Shown: positions 1 to 9,854 of the stretch, piece by piece
Numbering within the stretch: position 1 is the stretch's first letter
Layout of the letters: each line of letters begins with the position of its first letter
DNA from: Cycas panzhihuaensis
Taxonomy: Eukaryota > Cycadophyta
Length of the DNA: 64,000 nt
NCBI GenBank assembly: GCA_023213395.1
Contig: CM041465.1
Coordinates: 157,735,741 to 157,799,740 of the forward strand
Direction of reading: 5' to 3'
The notes under the pieces: model-generated
Seen by the model: the letters and a program-made list of their open reading frames with translations, nothing else
Database searches by the model: none
Told to the model about the DNA's origin: nothing
Program-made: the position numbers and the translations under genes

Positions 1-144
1 TTCCCAAGCTTCTTTTGTTGTCCTACTACCCTTCACATTCTCTATCATAGTTGCTCCTGTGGACAAATTGATTAAGACCCTAGTAAGTCTATCCTTCCTA
101 TCAAATGAAGTTGCTTGATTATGTTGTGGGCAAGTAGTAATAAG
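1..144 (-). pseudogene. Copia-A gag fragment, duplicated
   Basis: This is identical to 2941-3084 and is part of the same minus-strand Copia gag. It is present only because the surrounding 2.94 kb is tandemly duplicated, and it continues left of the window edge. Confidence 0.7.
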
Positions 145-1052
145 TGTTGATTTTTGGTTTTATCTCCCTATTGAGATAAGTACACTTGTTAAGGTATCAC
201 TAGTAGTCTAGTCTAGGATACGGTCAACATGCTACATACACTTTAATCATCACAGATTTATTCACAATTCCATATAACAATGTCATAGTTACACACAACA
301 ATACAATAAACAGTACATATTCATCATCCAATTCATAAAACACATAGAATCCACATTTTCATATAACTCTGCCTTTATTAAATAATAAGATTTTACACAA
401 CCAGTGCTGGAATGCATTCCTTGTGCATTCCAGCCATATACACTAATGTTGTCATATGCATTCCTTAAAAGTACACATCATTATACACTGCTTTGTGTTG
501 CTTGCATAGATACTGGCTACCGTACTATTGAGTGTCTGAATACTTGGCTCTCACTCTACCAGAATTGTCCTTGTGAAGTCCCTTAAATGCGCCTTCTTGG
601 TGTCCTTTGGCTGAAGGGTTATGACTCCCTGTCATAACCGTACCCTTTCAGCCGTAAGCGTACCTCTTTGTTAGCCTTTAGTTAATCTTCTTAACTGTTG
701 TCTTAATCATCCGTACGTACCTCTGACGTCACCCCATGTATCCATCTGTCAGGTTTTGCCGTGTGTACCTTTTATGTCTGCTTGCGTAAGGTTTTGCCGT
801 GTGTACCTTTTATGTCTGCTTGCATAAGGTTTTGCTGTGTGTACCTTTTATGTCTGCTTGCGTATTGTCGAAGGTACATATACTGTGTTGCGTACCTTTT
901 CAGGTACACACCTATCATATGTACCCAGAATACTTATTTTCCTCTTCTTTTGCCTCATGCATACCTCCGTATGATCCGTACTTGCACATCCAAGGTCATA
1001 CAGCCTATCTTTGGTATCCACATAGCCCAATGTGTCAAAATATGTCCCAACA
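145..1052 (-). repeat. Duplicate Gypsy-1 LTR (in tandem copy 1)
   Basis: This 908-bp LTR has TGTTG at its left edge and CAACA at its right edge and is nearly identical to the LTR at 3085-3987. It carries the same three 38-bp internal repeats (751-864). It arose from the segmental tandem duplication, not from a separate insertion: the flanking Copia gag and the Gypsy-1 internal sequence were duplicated with it. Confidence 0.85.
751..864. repeat. Three 38-bp tandem repeats in LTR (copy 1)
   Basis: Units start at 751, 789 and 827, each beginning AGGTTTTGC and ending CTTGCRTA. They differ from each other at only two or three bases. The same array is at 3689-3802. The right-hand LTR (12825-13661) has only one diverged unit, near 13440-13480. 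Confidence 0.9.
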
Positions 1053-1187
1053 TCTATCCCGGGTCAACATGATAGGTTTGAGCATTCTTGCTCAACAAAA
1101 TTTTTAAAATTTTGGGGTATCCCTCCCCCTCTTTGTCTTAGGGCTGCTCTTCTTTGCCTCACCCTGCTAATGAGTTTGTAGCCAAAA

Positions 1188-2228
1188 GTTTTTCATTTAT
1201 TTGGGTAAGTGTTGCTATTATCGCGTCCTTTTCCTTCATTTTTTTCCTGAAGGGCAACTATCTCATTTTGTACCCTTCTTCCATTTCTTTAATTAATTGG
1301 ATAATGCGGCATGATTTATTATCTGACAGAGGAGGCACTGATGTTTCTCCTGTTTCCATTACAGGAGGGAATTCTACCCATTCTTCCAATGAGGGCTCCA
1401 CTTCTTCCTCCCTTCAGGTTCTTCTTCATCTTTATTCCTTTTACTGCTTTTCTGGATTGTTTGTTTGTACGATGAGGAATGGGTGTCCAGGGTTTGTTGT
1501 AGCCATTTAAGAACTTTGGTCATTTCTTTTTGAATCCTTTTCCTCAATTCACGGTCTGAGTGGTGTTTGGAAACTCAGTCACCCACTGCTTTATAAGTGG
1601 TTTATTTGGAGAGATTGTTGTTTTTGTTAGTTGTACACCTGGACATTGATAAAATAGGACAGCTAACAACAAGGAAGGGTGACAGAAAGGGTGTGTCATT
1701 ACTTCCTGAATTTGTTGTCGCATGTTTACCGCTAAGAATTCTGACCAATCCAACTTCTATCCATCCCAGATCTTTGGTAATACCGGCATCATTCCTCCTG
1801 GAATGTATGTGTACTTTCTTTTTGATAAAAATCTAGAATTGGTAACTTTGGCTACCCATTGTAACCTGGCATCCTTTATATCAACCACCCAAATTCCTTC
1901 TGCAGTCAGCTGAGTGTTTTCTTGGCAAAACCCTTTCAATTAAGTCTCACAGTCCACTTCTGTCCTTTTTGTGGCCATAGGAACCTCTCCTTCGTTTGGA
2001 AGTCCTGTAATAAGGTGAATTATTTCTGCGTCTAATTTGATCTTTTTCACATCTTTTTTAAGCTCTAATAAGATGCTCTCCATAAGCTCTTGGTCACAAT
2101 AGAGAGGGTTGCGTATATATATTCTCCCCAACCTACCACCTTAACTTTCATTTGAAATTGGGAAGGCAATGTCTCCAGCTCTTTCCGTAACTTGGGCAGG
2201 GAGGTCTCTTGGCAACCTGCTGTTCTCA
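1188..2228 (-). pseudogene. Extra reading frame of Gypsy-1, duplicated copy
   Basis: This is the duplicate of the reading frame at 4128-5168. It is more disrupted: small indels relative to copy 2, for example near 1465, 1545, 1781 and 2141, break the frame into pieces of about 60-70 codons. It has no separate function that can be inferred; see the entry at 4128-5168 for content. Confidence 0.6.
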
Positions 2229-2383
2229 TGATGACTACTGGCTATGGGATTCCAGAAATAGGGTTGTAAAAATCGAAAAGTACAAGTATGAACCCTACGT
2301 ACGTACCTTTTTCGAAATGGTCACTGCTTTCTTGAAGCATTAATTAAAACTTGTGCTAAATTTTGTCCTTCTGCTTCCCTGAT

Positions 2384-2708
2384 CATGACACGTGTTAGAC
2401 AAAAAGAGGGCGTTACAAAGAGGGTTTTGTAACATTACCTTTTTTACAATTAAGATATAACATTATACTCTAACACATATGTACTAAACATGGGAGTTAG
2501 TTCTCACCAAATCATAACTACCATATTTAGCTATCAACTACCATATTTAATATTTCAACCATCTTTGACTTCTACTAATCACCATATTAAATGACTTGAC
2601 CAAGTATATTCTAAGAATGTTCTCTCACTAAGATTATTTTATATGAGGAAATATTGTAATTACATGAGAAATGAACATGAAATGGGAATGTAGATTATTT
2701 CCAACAGT
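2384..2708 (-). repeat. Possible Copia-type LTR fragment
   Basis: Read on the minus strand, the segment starts at 2708 with TGTTGGAAATAATC, a typical plant Copia LTR start. It follows directly on the truncated Copia gag and is cut off at the duplication junction at 2384. No polypurine tract precedes it and its other end is not in the window, so the assignment rests on the start sequence only. It does not match the candidate Copia-A LTR at 20840-21304, so it may be a different insertion that truncated the gag gene. Confidence 0.35.
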
Positions 2709-3084
2709 CTTAATATCATAAGACATTGCCAAACTTGTGATGAAGTTGTCAAATGACTTGGGTTGTCGTAATTAATACCTTATCAACAATAGTTTCTCCT
2801 ATAGTACTCAATTGGTTCTTCAACTTCTTCACTTGTTGTAGAAATTCTACAATGTAGCCTTTCAACCTAAGACTATATAGTTGATTCTTTGGCATGATAG
2901 CCCTAACATTATTTATATTTTCAAACAATGTTATTAGTCTTTCCCAAGCTTCTTTTGTTGTCCTACTACCCTTCACATTCTCTATCATAGTTGCTCCTGT
3001 GGACAAATTGATTAAGACCCTAGTAAGTCTATCCTTCCTATCAAATGAAGTTGCTTGATTATGTTGTGGGCAAGTAGTAATAAG
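2703..3084 (-). pseudogene. Copia-A gag, C-terminal half (UBN2-type)
   Basis: On the minus strand this encodes the middle and C-terminal part of a Copia gag of the UBN2/retrotran_gag type. The motifs KEAWERL, NQLYSLRLK and LQQVKKLKNQL are recognisable, then, after a frameshift near 2757, a stretch of the type LP-SFDNFITSL. Gag forms the virus-like particle in the cytoplasm. The coding sequence starts abruptly at 3084, exactly at the Gypsy-1 LTR edge, and its N-terminal partner lies at 13662-13780. The reading frame is continuous across the insertion when one target-site copy is counted. A second copy of its first part is at 1-144. It ends near 2703 at an LTR-like start; no zinc knuckle or pol follows. 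Confidence 0.75.
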
Positions 3085-3987
3085 TGTTGATTTTTGGTTT
3101 TATCTCCCTATTGAGATAAGTACACTTGTTAAGGTATCACTAGTAGTCTAGTCTAGGATACGGTCAACATGCTACATACACTTTAATCATCACAGATTTA
3201 TTCACAATTCCATATAACAATGTCATAGTTACACACAACAATACAATAAACAGTACATATTCATCATCCAATTCATAAAACACATAGAATCCACATTTTC
3301 ATATAACTCTGCCTTTATTAAATAATAAGATTTTACACAACCAGTGCTGGAATGCATTCCTTGTGCATTCCAGCCATATACTAATGTTGTCATATGCATT
3401 CCTTAAAAGTACACATCATTATACACTGCTTTGTGTTGCTTGCATAGATACTGGCTACCGTACTATTGAGTGTCTGAATACTTGGCTCTCACTCTACCAG
3501 AATTGTCCTTGTGAAGTCCCTTAAATGCGCCTTCTTGGTGTCCTTTGGCTGAAGGGTTATGACTCCCTGTCATAACCGTACCCTTTCAGCCGTAAGCGTA
3601 CCTCTTTGTTAGCCTTTAGTTAATCTTCTTAACTGTTGTCTTAATCATCCGTACGTACCTCTGACGTCACCCCATGTATCCATCTGTCAGGTTTTGCCGT
3701 GTGTACCTTTTATGTCTGCTTGCGTAAGGTTTTGCCGTGTGTACCTTTTATGTCTGCTTGCATAAGGTTTTGCTGTGTGTACCTTTTATGTCTGCTTGCG
3801 TATTGTCGAAGGTACATATCTTTGTTATGCCTTTTCAGGTACACACCTATCATATGTACCCAGAATACTTATTTTCCTCTTCTTTTGCCTCATGCATACC
3901 TCCGTATGATCCGTACTTGCACATCCAAGGTCATACAGCCTATCTTTGGTATCCACATAGCCCAATGTGTCAAAATATGTCCCAACA
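3085..3987 (-). repeat. Gypsy-1 3' LTR
   Basis: This 903-bp LTR runs TGTTGA...CCCAACA on the plus strand. Its left edge abuts Copia gag and its right edge abuts Gypsy-1 internal sequence. A purine run (minus strand) at 4051-4073 lies 64-86 bases inside the element rather than directly at the LTR edge, which is atypical for a polypurine tract. The region between (3988-4050) contains the inverted repeat GAGCATTCTTGCTC. Confidence 0.85.
3689..3802. repeat. Three 38-bp tandem repeats in 3' LTR
   Basis: Three near-identical 38-bp units beginning AGGTTTTGC lie in the 3' LTR. Only one diverged unit is present at the equivalent place in the 5' LTR, so the array expanded, or contracted in the partner, after or during insertion. 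Confidence 0.9.
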
Positions 3988-4127
3988 TCTATCCCGGGTC
4001 AACATGATAGGTTTGAGCATTCTTGCTCAACAAAATTTTTAAAATTTTGGGGTATCCCTCCCCCTCTTTGTCTTAGGGCTGCTCTTGCTGCCTCTGCCCT
4101 GCTAATGAGTTTGTAGCCAAAAGTTTT

Positions 4128-5168
4128 TCATTTATTTGGGTAAGTGTTGCTATTATCGCGTCCTTTTCCTTCATTTTTTTCCTGAAGGGCAACTATCTCT
4201 GTTTTGTACCCTTCTTCCATTTCTTTAATTAATTGGATAATGCGGCATGATTTATTATCTGACAGAGGAGGCACTGATGTTTCTCCTGTTTCCATTACAG
4301 GAGGGAATTCTACCCATTCTTCCAATGAGGGCTCCACTTCTTCCTCCCTTCAGGTTCTTCTTCATCTTTATTCCTTTTACTGCTTTTCTGGATTGTTTGT
4401 TTGGCACGATGAGGAATGGGTGTCCCGAGGGTTTGTTGTAGCCATTTAAGAACTTTGGTCATTTGCTTTTGAATCCTTTTCTTCAATTCCTGGTCCTGAG
4501 TGGTGTTTGGAAACTCAGTCACCCACTGCTTTATAAGTGGTTTATTTGGAGAGATTGTTGTTTTTGTTAGTTGTACACCTGGACATTGATAAAATAGGAC
4601 AGCTAACAACAAGGAAGGGTGACAGAAAGGGTGTGTCATTACTTCCTGAATTTGTTGTCGCATGTTTACCGCTAAGAATTCTGACCAATCCAACTTCTAT
4701 CCATCCCAGATCTTTGGTATCTGGCATCATTCCTCCTGGAATGTATGTGTACTTTCTTTTTGATAAAAATCTAGAATTGGTAACTTTGGCTACCCATTGT
4801 AACCTGGCATCCTTTATATCAACCACCCAAATTCCTTCTGCAGTCAGCTGAGTGTTTTCTTGGCAAAACCCTTTCAATTAAGTCTCACAGTCCACTTCTG
4901 TCCTTTTTGTGGCCATAGGAACCTCTCCTTCGTTTGGAAGTCCTGTAATAAGGTGAATTATTTCTGCGTCTAATTTGATCTTTTTCACATCTTTTTTAAG
5001 CTCTAATAAGATGCTCTCCATAAGCTCTTGGTCACAATAGAGAGGGTTGCAGTATATATATTCTCCCCAACCTACCTGCTTAACTTTCATTTGAAATTGG
5101 GAAGGCAATGTCTCCAGCTCTTTCCGTAACTTGGGCAGGGAGGTCTCTTGGCAACCTGCTGTTCTCAT
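4128..5168 (-). pseudogene. Gypsy-1 extra reading frame downstream of pol
   Basis: About 347 codons are readable on the minus strand between pol and the 3' LTR. One frame runs from 5168 to about 4690 with a single stop at 4878-4880 (TAA, probably from CAA). A frameshift near 4690 leads into the frame 4693-4310, which continues with a further shift to 4128. Visible features are an N-terminal region rich in K, E and L, the segment CHPSLLLAVLFYQCPGV in the middle, and a lysine/glutamate-rich C terminus likely to be helical. No catalytic motif is recognised. Position and sense orientation match the extra ORFs known downstream of pol in Athila- and Tat-like elements, some of which have been called env-like. 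I see no convincing signal peptide or transmembrane segment, so an envelope function is not supported. Confidence 0.6.
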
Positions 5169-5984
5169 GATGACTACTGGCTATGGGATTCCAGAAATAG
5201 GGTTGTAAAAATCGAAAAGTACAAGTATGAACCCTACGTACGTACCTTTTTCGAAATGGTCACTGCTTTCTTGAAGCATTAATTAAAACTTGTGCTAAAT
5301 TTTGTCCTTCTGCTTCCCTGGATCACAAGGGCTTCGGTTAGTCGTTTGTTGCTGAGAATTCGAGTTGAATGGTCCTCATTTCTCTGTTGCGTACCGTGCA
5401 GGAATGCTTGCAGGTACATATTATATATCCTTGTCATATTCGGCCTTTTGTCTTATGCGTACCCGACAACATAGTTTTTAGGTACGTAGTGTAATTTGAT
5501 TAACTTATTCACTTTTTAAACTGTGCGTACCTGGTAGCGTATGTTTTTGGTACGTATAATGTATTTTGGCTCATTTTACACAGTGCGTACCTGGTAACAT
5601 ACTTTCCTGGTACGTATAGCATATTTTGTTGGTACATGTGTAAAAAATCTGGCTTCTTTGACAGAATTCCATCTCACTCTTGATTCTTTTCATGACGATA
5701 TATTCTTCTTTTGATCATTTTTCCTATTGCTTATGTATATGATATAAGTTATGGTTCTTTTTCTTGTTTTTTGATTTTTTTGTAATTTTATACTTCCATA
5801 CTGAATTGGATCATATTCCGGTATCAAGGCGATCTGATTCGGTTCAACGTCATGCAACACGTTATGATACAACCAGCTGATCCGGTTGGTAATTCCTTCT
5901 AATCAACGTACGGTTTCAGTCAACTACCATTCACTCGGGTTGGTAGCGATGGTCCATCGATTTCCCGCAATTGTACGGATCCAT
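5169..5984. other. Gypsy-1 spacer between pol and extra ORF
   Basis: No gene is seen here. The tandem duplication ends within it (5321). It contains two diverged copies of a roughly 62-bp unit at 5522-5640, each with GCGTACCTGGTA and GGTACGTAT. The left part of this spacer is duplicated at 2229-2383. Confidence 0.6.
5522..5640. repeat. GTAC-rich 62-bp tandem repeat
   Basis: Two units run from about 5522 to 5583 and from 5584 to 5640. Both contain GTGCGTACCTGGTA followed by TTTGG or CCTGG and TACGTAT. The palindromes GTAC and TACGTA recur here and throughout the LTR, for example CCGTACGTACCTC at 711. Confidence 0.6.
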
Positions 5985-7311
5985 TTTCAAAGATTTGTTT
6001 CGCAACATAAGGTTCTAACTATCACATTTTGTGCTTGCCGGGGTGCATTCTGAACTTGCTGTCGTAGAGAAGGACTGGGTCACCTTCTTTAAACTGTGGC
6101 TTACGTAGGTGTCGATCGTGCCGCGCCTTCTGTCGTCGTTTCTCTATATTTTGTAACCATTTTGCCATATATCATTTTTCTTCTAGTCTCACCAATTCTT
6201 CCAATCTCTGTCGTAAGGAGTGGAAGTTGTCTAGTCGACATTGCATAGCGGTTCTCAGGCTTGGTATCTCAAATTCTGTAGGAAGGATGGCTTCTGTTCC
6301 CTATACTAGCTGAAATGGTGTCTGCCCGATTGATTTTTTGTACGTTGTTCTGAAAGCCCATAATATTGATGGAAGTTTCTTAGCCCAGTCGTATCTTCCC
6401 ACGTCGTAAATCTTCCTTAGACAATTTTCGATAATCTTGTTTGAGCTTTTTGCTTGCCCATTTGCCCTTGGGTAGTATGGCATGGACTTCCTATGGCTTA
6501 TCATGAAAGTTGATGTTAACACCTTTATAGTTTGGTTGAGAAAATGGGCCCTTTGATCACTTACAATTTCTAAAGGGCATCCAAATCTCGTAATAATCAC
6601 TTCATAAAGAAATCAGGCCGTACTTTCTGAGTCTGCTTTCCTTAACGCCCTCGCTTCCACCCATTTAGTCATGTAGTCAGTCGCCACTAGGATAAATCAG
6701 GCTTGGGATCGCCAGGCGGCCGGTTTGATTGGTTCGACGAAATCGAGCCCCCACTTTTTGAATGGTGCCAGAGGTAAGATTGGGTGTAGGGGTTGTAAAT
6801 CCTGCCGATTAGGCTTTCCAACTCTTTGACAATAGTCGTATGCTTGGATCCACCTTCTTACGTCCTCGAACATTGACGGCCACCAGAATCCTGACATCAA
6901 AATCTTCCTCCATGTCGCTAACTTCCCCATGTGTCCTCCTGCTACGCCTTCATGTGCTTGGGCCATAATTTGGTTGACCTCATGTGGCTTGATGCACCGC
7001 CATAACACCTCATCTGGTCCTAATTTGTATAACTCCCCTTTTAGCAATTGGTATGGCTTTGTTTTTCTCATGAAATTTTGTCGTTCTGTGCGGTCTAATT
7101 CTGGCGGTACTTCCCCAGTTGCCAAGTATTCTGGTATTCCCTCATACCCGTCTGTTGGTACTGCCGCTACATTGAAGAATGCAGCGTTGGGAAAATCATT
7201 TGGCACCCCTGTAGCCTTTTCCCCATTTGGAATTCTTGATAATTGATTGGATATGATGTGAGCTTTCCTTGGTTCCATAATGATTTTAAAGCAGAATTCT
7301 TGAAATAGCAT
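5985..7311 (-). pseudogene. Gypsy-1 integrase
   Basis: Integrase inserts the cDNA into host DNA in the nucleus. The N-terminal H-H-C-C zinc-binding region lies around 6830-7000 (HEGVAGGHMGK, then YDYCQRVGK; the first Cys of the usual CxxC is not visible). The core follows, with the first Asp in VATDY near 6680 and the second in VSDQRAHF near 6545. The usual third catalytic Glu of GQxE is Lys here (GQAKSSNK, about 6440-6465). A conserved WAFRTTYK segment lies near 6340, and the C-terminal region reads to about 5985. Stops separate the blocks 6697-7311, 6301-6600 and the C terminus. The Glu-to-Lys change and the stops make it non-functional. It is the last domain of the Gypsy-1 pol. Confidence 0.85.
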
Positions 7312-7328
7312 TAACCACCTCTACTAAT

Positions 7329-8924
7329 TCATCCCCTCATAATTGGTTTATTCACTAGGTACATGAGTGCTTGATGGTCAACAAAGAACAGGAATCGATT
7401 CGATAACAAGTAATGTCGGAATTTTTGCAATGCATACACCATTCCGAGAGCTTCTCTTTCCATTGTGGTATAATTCTGCTCTGCTTTCGTGAGTTTCCGA
7501 CTTGCAAAGTATATCGAATAATCCACCTTTTCATCACTTGGTTGTGCCAAGACGCATCTAATAGCGTATTGCGAGACATCGACGTGTACATGGAAGATTT
7601 TCTTCCAATCGGGAAACTATAGTATAGGTGTTGATATTATGACTTTCTTCAATGCTTCAAATGCTTGCTGCTGTTCTCCTGTCTAATCTCGTTCAACATT
7701 CTTCTTTAACAACTCCTCAAGGGGTCCTGATATGCATGCGTACCCCCTAATGAATTTTCTATGATATCCAGTTAGTCCCAAGAATCCCTTCAATTGCCTC
7801 TTCATGAGTGGTACCAGAAAATGTAGGATTGCAGATACTTTGGCTGGATCTGTTAACAATTCTTCTTTACTTACTATGTGTCCCAATAGATTCCCAAAAG
7901 GTACAAAAAAGGTACACTTTTCTGGATTCAAACATAACTTATTCTGCCAGCATGTTTGCAACATCTCCCTCAGGTTTTCCATATGGTTTTTCATAAACCC
8001 ATATAATGTCCAATCGTCCAGAAACATTGCCACTTTTTTCCTAATCATTCTATGAAATATATTGATTACTATTCTCTGAAATGTGGCTGGAGCATTCGTA
8101 AGACCGAATGGCATCACTCTATAGGTGTACGTTCCCTATTCTATAACAAACGTGGTCTTCGCTTGATCTTCCGAGGCGATTTGCACTTGGTTATATCCAC
8201 TAAATCCGTCGGTGAAGGAATATATCTCATTTCCTCCCACGGCTTCCAAAATATCTTCTATAAAGGGTAACCGAAAGGAATCCTTCTTCGTCACCTTATT
8301 TAGTTGTTTGTAGTCCACACAGACACGTATTTTCCCATTCTTCTTGGGAACCACCACTACAGGGCTCACCCAGTCGCTGTAGTCTATTTCATATATATAC
8401 CCTGCCTCCAACATTTTGTCCAACTCTACTTTTACTTTCTCTTTATACTTAGGATTTATGCGATATGGTCTTTGTTTCACCGGCCTTGCTCCTTCCATCA
8501 AGTCGATGTGATGCATTCCCACTTCTGGGGGAATACCCTTCAGGTCCTTATATGACCATGCGAATACGTTACAAAATTCTTCAAACAGTTGTTGGGCCTT
8601 AGCTATTGTTTGATCGTCCCAGTAATCTTCGATTTGTGTTGTTTTGGGTTCCTCCTTACTCCCCACATTAATTTCGATTGCTTTTAGTTTGGTTGTTTTG
8701 ATACCTTCTTTGTCTCCTATTTTATGAACAGGGGTATCTTCTATTTCCCTTTCTCCAACATTGATTTCAGTAAACTCCACAGGATAATTAGGGATCTCTT
8801 CTCCTTCTTCGTTTCTTGATTCTTCCTTCTCGTTATTCATTGGTGTTATGGCTCCTTCTTCTAGGTTTATACTCATCCTCCTAATACCCTTAAGTACTTG
8901 ATTGATATCCCTATCTTCTGACAA
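7329..8924 (-). pseudogene. Gypsy-1 reverse transcriptase and RNase H
   Basis: RT copies the element RNA into cDNA inside the particle, and RNase H removes the RNA strand. The block 8136-8924 holds an acidic N-terminal linker, then the RT fingers with YRINPKYKEKV, VVVVPKKNGKIRVCVDYKQLN and SFTDGFSGYNQVQ. A stop near 8136 (TAG in place of Trp) leads to 7683-8117 with MPFGLTNAPATFQR and the catalytic FLDD at 8013-8024. Both catalytic Asp residues are kept. RNase H follows at 7329-7550 with YASRKLTKAEQNY-like and FFVDHQALMYL motifs after a frameshift. Sequence style is that of the Tat/Athila side of plant Gypsy. Disrupted, hence inactive. Confidence 0.9.
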
Positions 8925-9854
8925 ATGTGTAGAAGTTTTTATAAAAGATTTTTTAAGGTTTCTACAAGTTACATCTAGGTTTTGTTCTTTTCCTAGGAAC
9001 TAATCCCTTGCTACCTGTCCTAGGGTGTGATAAAAGAGGTTAGACCATGTTTTCTTTGGTATACTTAGGGATGTCCATTCTTGTTTACATTTCTGAATAT
9101 GTTTGCTAGGGCATTCCCTACATGGAATAATGGAATGTTTAGTTGTTTGGGGTGGTCGAATCGTACTCTAAATGCAGCTTGTAATTCTTTCCATCCTTGG
9201 AGAGTAGCTTGGTGGGCTAAGTACCAACACCAGGCCGTTCCCCGGAAGGTGAGTACTAGATCCCTCTGCCACTGATTCTTGTCCCAGTTTTCTTCCTCCA
9301 TCCAGTATTCTATGCAATGGATTAGATGGGTGGTTCCATATAATTGCTTTCCATAAAAGGGTTTAACATAATCTCCAATGTAAGTTTCAAAGTGTCTCTC
9401 CTCGGGGATGGTTATCCTACTACCTAGACCTGAGTCTCTAGAAGTATTTTCTGTCGATTCCTCTTCCATTTCCTCGGGTTTGGCGCCAATTGTTGGAAGG
9501 GACCGATTGCTGGGTGGGTATACTTCTAAAGAGGATGAGGAAGGATTACTGCTTCCTTCCCCATGTTGTAATTAGGGGGGGGGGGGGTAGGTAATCTACC
9601 TTAGGACCCACGCTTAGGGTAGAGGAGGGGTTAGGATTAGTACTAGATATTATAGAGTTATGGAATAAACTAGGTATACTAGGGGGATTTTGGTCTAGGG
9701 TTAGGTTATCATTAGTTCCTGTATTATCTGCTATGCTACTGCTAGTTGCCATATACTCAAAAGAATTTGAATTATCATTAATGTTTTCAGTTACATATTT
9801 AGATAGTAAATTACATCTATGAGAAGGAGAATTAACTTCATAAGCATCTTGCAA
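8925..9854 (-). pseudogene. Gag-like module between protease and RT
   Basis: Two reading frames fill this gap. The block 9546-9854 is in frame with the end of the protease block and is rich in Ser, Asn, Pro and Thr. It ends at a run of 13 G (9575-9587), a likely frameshift site. The block 9065-9469, extended upstream by a Ser-rich stretch to about 9571, contains LTFRGTAWCWYL and WKELQAAFRVRFDHPKQ. This is the classic retrotransposon gag pattern of a hydrophobic G-x-A-x-x-W-Y helix followed by W-x-x-L-x-x-x-F-x-x-x-F. A TTGGCGCC palindrome sits at 9480-9487. A second gag-like domain here is unusual because Gypsy-1 already has a gag at 11146-12453. It may be a nested fragment of another element or a real part of the polyprotein; no LTR or target duplication was found at its edges. 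Confidence 0.6.

Larger units (their letters stand above)
1..2383. repeat. Tandem duplication, copy 1 (left end outside window)
   Basis: Positions 1-2383 match 2941-5321 almost base for base, with about a dozen small differences. The unit contains, left to right, the C-terminal half of a minus-strand Copia gag, the 3' LTR of Gypsy-1, and the Gypsy-1 extra reading frame. The copy ends at GCTTCCCT followed by GATCATGAC, whereas copy 2 ends at GCTTCCCT followed by GGATCACAA. Copy 1 therefore joins directly onto the start of copy 2 at 2384, as expected for a head-to-tail tandem duplication. The offset of 2938-2940 bases gives the unit length; about 555 bases of copy 1 would lie left of the window. 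Confidence 0.9.
2384..5321. repeat. Tandem duplication, copy 2 (complete)
   Basis: This is the complete 2.94-kb unit. It starts at 2384 with sequence that copy 1 would carry outside the window and ends at 5321, after which Gypsy-1 sequence continues uniquely. GATCA occurs at both breakpoints, so short microhomology could have mediated the duplication. The LTR inside this copy is the one that joins Copia gag on its left and the rest of Gypsy-1 on its right, so this copy holds the authentic 3' end of Gypsy-1. Confidence 0.85.

Noticed and set aside
761-1107. Plus-strand open frames with repeated Cys-rich peptides (also at 3699-4042)
   Set aside because: They are translations of the 38-bp tandem repeat inside the LTR on the wrong strand; no evidence of coding.
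3988-4031. Gypsy-1 LTR extending to TGTTGAGC (6-bp terminal repeat with TCAACA)
   Set aside because: The 5' LTR ends at 13661 and Copia gag resumes directly, so the insertion edge is at CCCAACA; the extra 44 bases are internal sequence.
9480-9487. TTGGCGCC as a PBS of a nested LTR element
   Set aside because: It is palindromic and resembles Gypsy primer sites, but no LTR of either orientation could be found next to it and it lies inside an open reading frame.
9575-9587. Run of 13 G as a possible programmed frameshift site
   Set aside because: The frame after the run does not continue cleanly (a TAA follows in the gag-like frame), so slippage or sequencing error is as likely as a functional site.
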